The translations under genes were made by a program, and so were the position numbers. Of a stretch of DNA of 7,687 nucleotides, positions 6,918 through 7,687 are shown one piece after another. Origin of the DNA: Myxococcales bacterium (lineage in GTDB: Bacteria > Myxococcota_A > Bradymonadia > Bradymonadales > Bradymonadaceae); contig SKNI01000121.1 of NCBI GenBank assembly GCA_007120615.1, positions 1 to 7,687 on the forward strand. Direction: 5' to 3'. Below the pieces are notes generated by a model. That model ran no database searches. It worked only from the letters and a program-made list of their open reading frames with translations, and was not told the DNA's origin. The stretch's first letter is position 1. Every line of letters starts with the position of its first letter.

Positions 6918-6930
6918 TAAGGGGTTGATA
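6918..6930 (-). promoter_or_regulatory. IHF-binding-site match
   Basis: On the minus strand TATCAACCCCTTA fits the IHF consensus WATCAANNNNTTR at every fixed position. It lies between the palindromes and the -24/-12 promoter, where IHF bends DNA in many sigma-54 systems. An 18-nt run of only A and T (6887-6904) lies nearby. A short degenerate consensus can occur by chance, so position is the main support. Confidence 0.45.
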
Positions 6931-6933
6931 TAC

Positions 6934-6973
6934 ATGGTTTAGTTTGGGGTTTGGTGGGGTGGTGTGAGGGGGG
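6934..6973 (+). other. G/T-rich tract without cytosine
   Basis: Forty consecutive plus-strand bases contain no C and carry G-runs at 6946-6949, 6956-6959 and 6968-6973 plus several GG pairs. It could form a G-quadruplex or simply be a stiff spacer between the IHF-like site and the promoter. It lies upstream of the predicted start site, so it would act as DNA rather than RNA from that promoter. Confidence 0.35.
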
Positions 6974-7015
6974 CTATCTGGAGATCTTCGCCAAACCAGG
7001 GGAATGAAAGGAAGG

Positions 7016-7031
7016 TGGCAGGCTATTTGCA
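7016..7031 (+). promoter_or_regulatory. Sigma-54 (-24/-12) promoter of the gspC gene
   Basis: TGGCAGGCTATTTGCA matches the consensus TGGCAC-N5-TTGCW at all but one base (G for the last C of the -24 box) with the required GG-N10-GC spacing: GG at 7017-7018 and GC at 7029-7030. Transcription would begin near 7041-7042, leaving a leader of about 100 nt before gspC. The upstream palindromes, the IHF-like site and the adjacent sigma-54 activator gene all support it. Confidence 0.72.
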
Positions 7032-7053
7032 TAACCTTAAGCAGGTGAGCGCG

Positions 7054-7101
7054 GAACGACAAAGCGTTCGAGATTAGAGCAATTTTTGAGGGGCAACCCT
7101 C
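7054..7101 (+). other. Two small hairpins in the gspC leader
   Basis: GAACG (7054-7058) can pair with CGTTC (7065-7069), and GAGGG (7088-7092) with CCCTC (7097-7101) around a GCAA loop, a GNRA-type tetraloop. Both are 5-bp stems within the predicted leader. Neither is followed by a T-run, so they are not terminators. They match no riboswitch class that I recognise. Confidence 0.3.
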
Positions 7102-7141
7102 CGGGAAGATTCAAGCGGTACCACCAGAATGGATAGACGCT

Positions 7142-7687
7142 ATGGAATCGTTTTTACGAAAATATGCATGGGCCATTAACTTCGGCCTGATCGGAACCGG
7201 GGCGCTGTTGACCGCGCTTCTGATGAACGGCTTTGTGGCGACGCAACTGGCGCAATTTACGGTGCCCGAGATGCCTCGATATCACGATGGTGACCGGGCC
7301 GGTGACGGGTCCGATTCCAGCGCCATTGACCGAGGTAGTTGGGTCGATGCGCTGCGAGGGCGTTGTCTTTTTGGCTGTCCCGAAGAAGTAGATCCCGACA
7401 TTTGTCCCGATGGATGTCCGGACGGAGAATATTGCGAAGCCGGGGAATGTGTTCCGGATATGCAGGAAGATGAAGACTTCGCCGACTCCGATGTCCCGAT
7501 GGCGACGGAGCTAGACATGAAGCTGACCGGCGCGATGGTGGCCACAAACCCGCGATGGTCAATGGCAATGATTTTGGACAACCGGGAAAATAAAACTCAC
7601 GTTCTCGGGGTGGGCGACTTTTTGTCCGAGGAACCCTTGATCGAAATTCTGGAAATTCGACGGGATCGAGTCTTCATCGACAATGGT
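7142..7687 (+). CDS. gspC: Type II secretion system protein GspC, N-terminal part (runs off the right edge)
   Basis: 182 residues are visible, in frame to the window end. Residues 9-33 form a single hydrophobic inner-membrane anchor after a short basic N-terminus, with the rest periplasmic. Residues 125-182 match the GspC homology-region (HR) pattern: KLTGAMVATNPRWSMAMI, then VLGVGDFL and IEILEIRRDRVFIDNG. In type II secretion this domain links the inner-membrane platform to the N0 domain of the outer-membrane secretin GspD. A Cys-rich insert at 75-103 has six cysteines (75, 79, 88, 92, 98, 103) in a DGxYCxxGxCV style and is flanked by acidic linkers; this is not usual for GspC. Any C-terminal PDZ or coiled-coil part is outside the window. 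The ATG is the first in its open frame, with a weak GGA 8 bp before it, and is preceded by the -24/-12 promoter. It is probably the first gene of a gsp operon. Confidence 0.8.
   Translation, partial: MESFLRKYAWAINFGLIGTGALLTALLMNGFVATQLAQFTVPEMPRYHDGDRAGDGSDSSAIDRGSWVDALRGRCLFGCPEEVDPDICPDGCPDGEYCEAGECVPDMQEDEDFADSDVPMATELDMKLTGAMVATNPRWSMAMILDNRENKTHVLGVGDFLSEEPLIEILEIRRDRVFIDNG

Larger units (their letters stand above)
6753..7141 (+). promoter_or_regulatory. 389-bp non-coding control region between the regulator and gspC
   Basis: No gene is supported here. In order it holds two identical 13-bp palindromes (6775, 6815), a small inverted repeat (6832), an 18-nt run of only A and T (6887-6904), an IHF-like site (6918), a 40-nt stretch without C (6934-6973), a -24/-12 promoter (7016) and an approximately 100-nt leader with two small hairpins. 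The order matches a sigma-54 enhancer-promoter module. No strong factor-independent terminator follows the regulator gene. Confidence 0.7.

Noticed and set aside
6724..7062. 112-codon minus-strand open frame across the control region
   Set aside because: No domain or plausible composition; it overlaps the regulator end and the enhancer-promoter elements.
7040..7125. Possible cyclic-di-GMP (GEMM) riboswitch, because of ACAAAGC and a GCAA tetraloop
   Set aside because: The conserved blocks and their order do not match the GEMM consensus; only short fragments look similar.
1..7687. CRISPR array, insertion sequence, tRNA or rRNA, phage or toxin-antitoxin genes
   Set aside because: No repeat-spacer array, transposase, terminal inverted repeats, tRNA-like fold or related gene was seen on either strand.

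Overview
The window looks like chromosomal DNA from a predatory or social deltaproteobacterium-type organism (Myxococcota or Bradymonadales-like). The clues are a Ser/Thr kinase with the myxobacterial-style HRDxSPxN catalytic loop, an FHA-GAF-adenylate cyclase, a sigma-54 (NtrC-type) response regulator, a type II secretion GspC and a moderately GC-rich base composition. Taxonomy is inferred from family style only.

Layout. Positions 1-5199 are read from the minus strand. In transcription order they hold a cytoplasmic FHA-GAF-class III adenylate cyclase (5199-3574), a Ser/Thr protein kinase with a C-terminal membrane anchor and its own good sigma-70-like promoter (3489-1837), glucose-1-phosphate adenylyltransferase GlgC (1764-529, GTG start), and the first 166 residues of a GH57 alpha-glucan enzyme (500 to beyond position 1). 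The last two form a tight glycogen/alpha-glucan pair 28 bp apart. From 5412 the plus strand carries a complete receiver-AAA+-Fis response regulator (5412-6752). A 389-bp non-coding control region follows (6753-7141), then the start of a gspC-like gene that runs off the right edge (7142-7687).

The most notable feature is the 389-bp control region. It contains two copies of the palindrome TGACA-AAA-TGTCA 40 bp apart, then a perfect IHF-consensus match, then a near-perfect -24/-12 sigma-54 promoter about 110 bp before the gspC start codon. This is the classical enhancer-bend-promoter order, directly downstream of a sigma-54 activator gene. The simplest reading is that the response regulator activates the type II secretion operon from these sites. 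GspC itself carries an unusual six-cysteine insert between its membrane anchor and its HR domain.

Working together: kinase, phosphothreonine-reading FHA domain, cAMP synthesis and response regulator sit side by side, which suggests a local signalling neighbourhood flanked by storage-polysaccharide metabolism on one side and protein export on the other. The physical arrangement is seen directly; the functional wiring is inference.
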